DNA from: Nocardia altamirensis NBRC 108246
GTDB taxonomy: Bacteria; Actinomycetota; Actinomycetes; Mycobacteriales; Mycobacteriaceae
Assembly (NCBI RefSeq): GCF_001612685.1
Contig: NZ_BDAY01000032.1
Location: forward strand, 1-64,000
DNA: 64,000 bases
Direction of reading: 5' to 3'
The translations under genes and the position numbers were made by a program. A model generated the notes under the pieces. It had not been told where the DNA came from, made no database searches, and was given only the letters and a program-made list of their open reading frames with translations. Shown in pieces: positions 63,190 to 64,000 of the stretch. The stretch's first letter is position 1; every line of letters begins with the position of its first letter.

Positions 63190-64000
63190 ATGACCGCGTC
63201 CGCGACTCGTACCCGACTATCCGAAGCGATCGAAGCACTCGAAGGTGACGTGATCACCACCGATGCCGAACTGTTGGCGTTCCTCGATCGTGCCCGCGCG
63301 ATTCTCGCGGCGTACCCCATCGAACCTGGCGGTGATATTGATTGCGCCGCAGTCGTGCTCCGCATGTCCCAGGACACCGCCCGCACCGCCGCAGGTGTCG
63401 CCCGCGACGATGCGACCCACGGCCAAGCCTTGGGCGTGAAACGTCAACTCGTGATGGGTGTGCGCACCGCCGAAAATCTGAGGTGGAGAATTGGTGAAAT
63501 CTACTGCGACAATTCGGTAACCGCCTCCCGTGACGTCAAGGGACGACGGAAGAAGGCGCGCCCTGAATACGACCGGTTGTTGGAAGATATTGCAGCTGGG
63601 GACGTGCAGGCTGTGATCATGCAGGATCAAGATCGCCTGCACCGTGACCGCGCCGACTATATTGCGTTCGAGCAGCTGTGCCGGGTATCTAATTGTCGCT
63701 ATCTAGTTGGTTCCAGTGGTACGCCGACCGATTTGCACGATATGGACGGCCAGATCATGGCTACGATCAAAGCTGCATTTGCGGAGAAGGATTCACGTCT
63801 GAAAGCGAAGAAGCTTCGCGAGAAGTGCGAGCAGCGGGCGCGGATGGGCCAGCCCAATACGGGGGGTAGCCGCCCGTACGGATATGAGGCCGACCGGGTG
63901 ACGATCAAAGCTGATGAAGCCGAGGTAATTCGTGAGGCCGTACGCCGCTTCGTGGCCGGAGAGGCGGTGCGTTCCATTACGCGATGGATGAACGAGAGCG
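63123..64000 (+). mobile_element. Left end of an integrative element (prophage or ICE), partial
   Basis: The recombinase gene next to a truncated host gene, together with its weaker GC bias (many TAT, GAT, ATT and CTA codons), marks the start of an inserted element that extends beyond the window. Its size and cargo cannot be told. Confidence 0.6.
63190..64000 (+). CDS. Large serine recombinase (integrase), partial
   Basis: The open frame from ATG 63190 (AAGGAGG 9 bases before it) runs to the window end, 270 residues. A resolvase-type catalytic domain begins near residue 53 with VVLRMSQD, where Ser60 is the likely nucleophile; MQDQDRLHRDRADY carries the DRLxR motif. A recombinase domain follows (GGSRPYGYEADR, AEVIREAVRRFVAGE). 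A preceding 50-residue leader is longer than usual. The enzyme would catalyse integration between attP and attB. Confidence 0.88.
   Translation, partial: MTASATRTRLSEAIEALEGDVITTDAELLAFLDRARAILAAYPIEPGGDIDCAAVVLRMSQDTARTAAGVARDDATHGQALGVKRQLVMGVRTAENLRWRIGEIYCDNSVTASRDVKGRRKKARPEYDRLLEDIAAGDVQAVIMQDQDRLHRDRADYIAFEQLCRVSNCRYLVGSSGTPTDLHDMDGQIMATIKAAFAEKDSRLKAKKLREKCEQRARMGQPNTGGSRPYGYEADRVTIKADEAEVIREAVRRFVAGEAVRSITRWMNES

Overview
The window is high-GC actinobacterial DNA, most likely from Nocardia or a close mycolic-acid relative. This rests on the strongly GC-biased codon use, the type VII (ESX) secretion genes, the GlgE maltosyltransferase, and a gene order that follows Mycobacterium tuberculosis from about Rv1322A to Rv1343c. 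The species cannot be named from sequence alone.

Layout. 1-2106 (minus): a WXG100 protein and the N-terminal part of a CpnT-like ESX-delivered protein with a 12-residue repeat array; its C-terminus lies outside the window. 2304-7527: DUF6585 membrane protein, a DivIVA-domain coiled-coil protein, methylmalonyl-CoA epimerase divergent from a thiolase, a DUF3817 membrane protein behind a perfect 20-bp palindrome, and a YbbN-like thioredoxin/TPR protein. 7686-16713: alpha-glucan metabolism (glgE-glgB operon and divergent glgP) interrupted by a LysE exporter and a TetR/VOC pair. 16717-28587: an accessory block absent from the M. tuberculosis order. It holds a purine permease, DoxX, RidA, an ESX cassette (DUF3558 lipoprotein, small helical protein, secreted substrate, EspG), an AAA/DUF4143 ATPase inserted between 237-bp direct repeats, a 1.5-kb gene-free stretch with two consensus CRP sites, a secreted protein and a methyltransferase.

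28765-41887 is the conserved core: dinG, pncA and pncB (NAD salvage), clpS, DUF2017, P1 peptidase, mec-cysO-cysM (protein-bound sulfur route to cysteine), rhomboid, an Rv1339-type metallo-beta-lactamase-fold phosphodiesterase, rph, rdgB, DUF3817 and LprD-like protein. murI, expected between rhomboid and the phosphodiesterase, is missing; a tandem repeat occupies that site.

41987-63119 is mostly accessory metabolism and regulation: an SDR enzyme, secreted lipase, two TetR regulators, a promoter-operator driving a small basic protein and a group 2-like sigma factor, a DHA2 drug exporter with PadR regulator, an FAD monooxygenase, an ABC exporter, two unknown secreted/cytosolic proteins, LysR and XRE regulators, an NTF2-fold protein plus MDR dehydrogenase pair, a secreted HNH nuclease, a haloalkane dehalogenase, an ECF sigma factor and a TDT transporter. 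The TDT gene appears cut at its 5' end by an integrative element whose large serine recombinase runs off the right edge (63190-64000).

No tRNA, rRNA or CRISPR array was recognised by eye. Start codons were chosen from ribosome-binding sites and family N-termini, and several are GTG or TTG.
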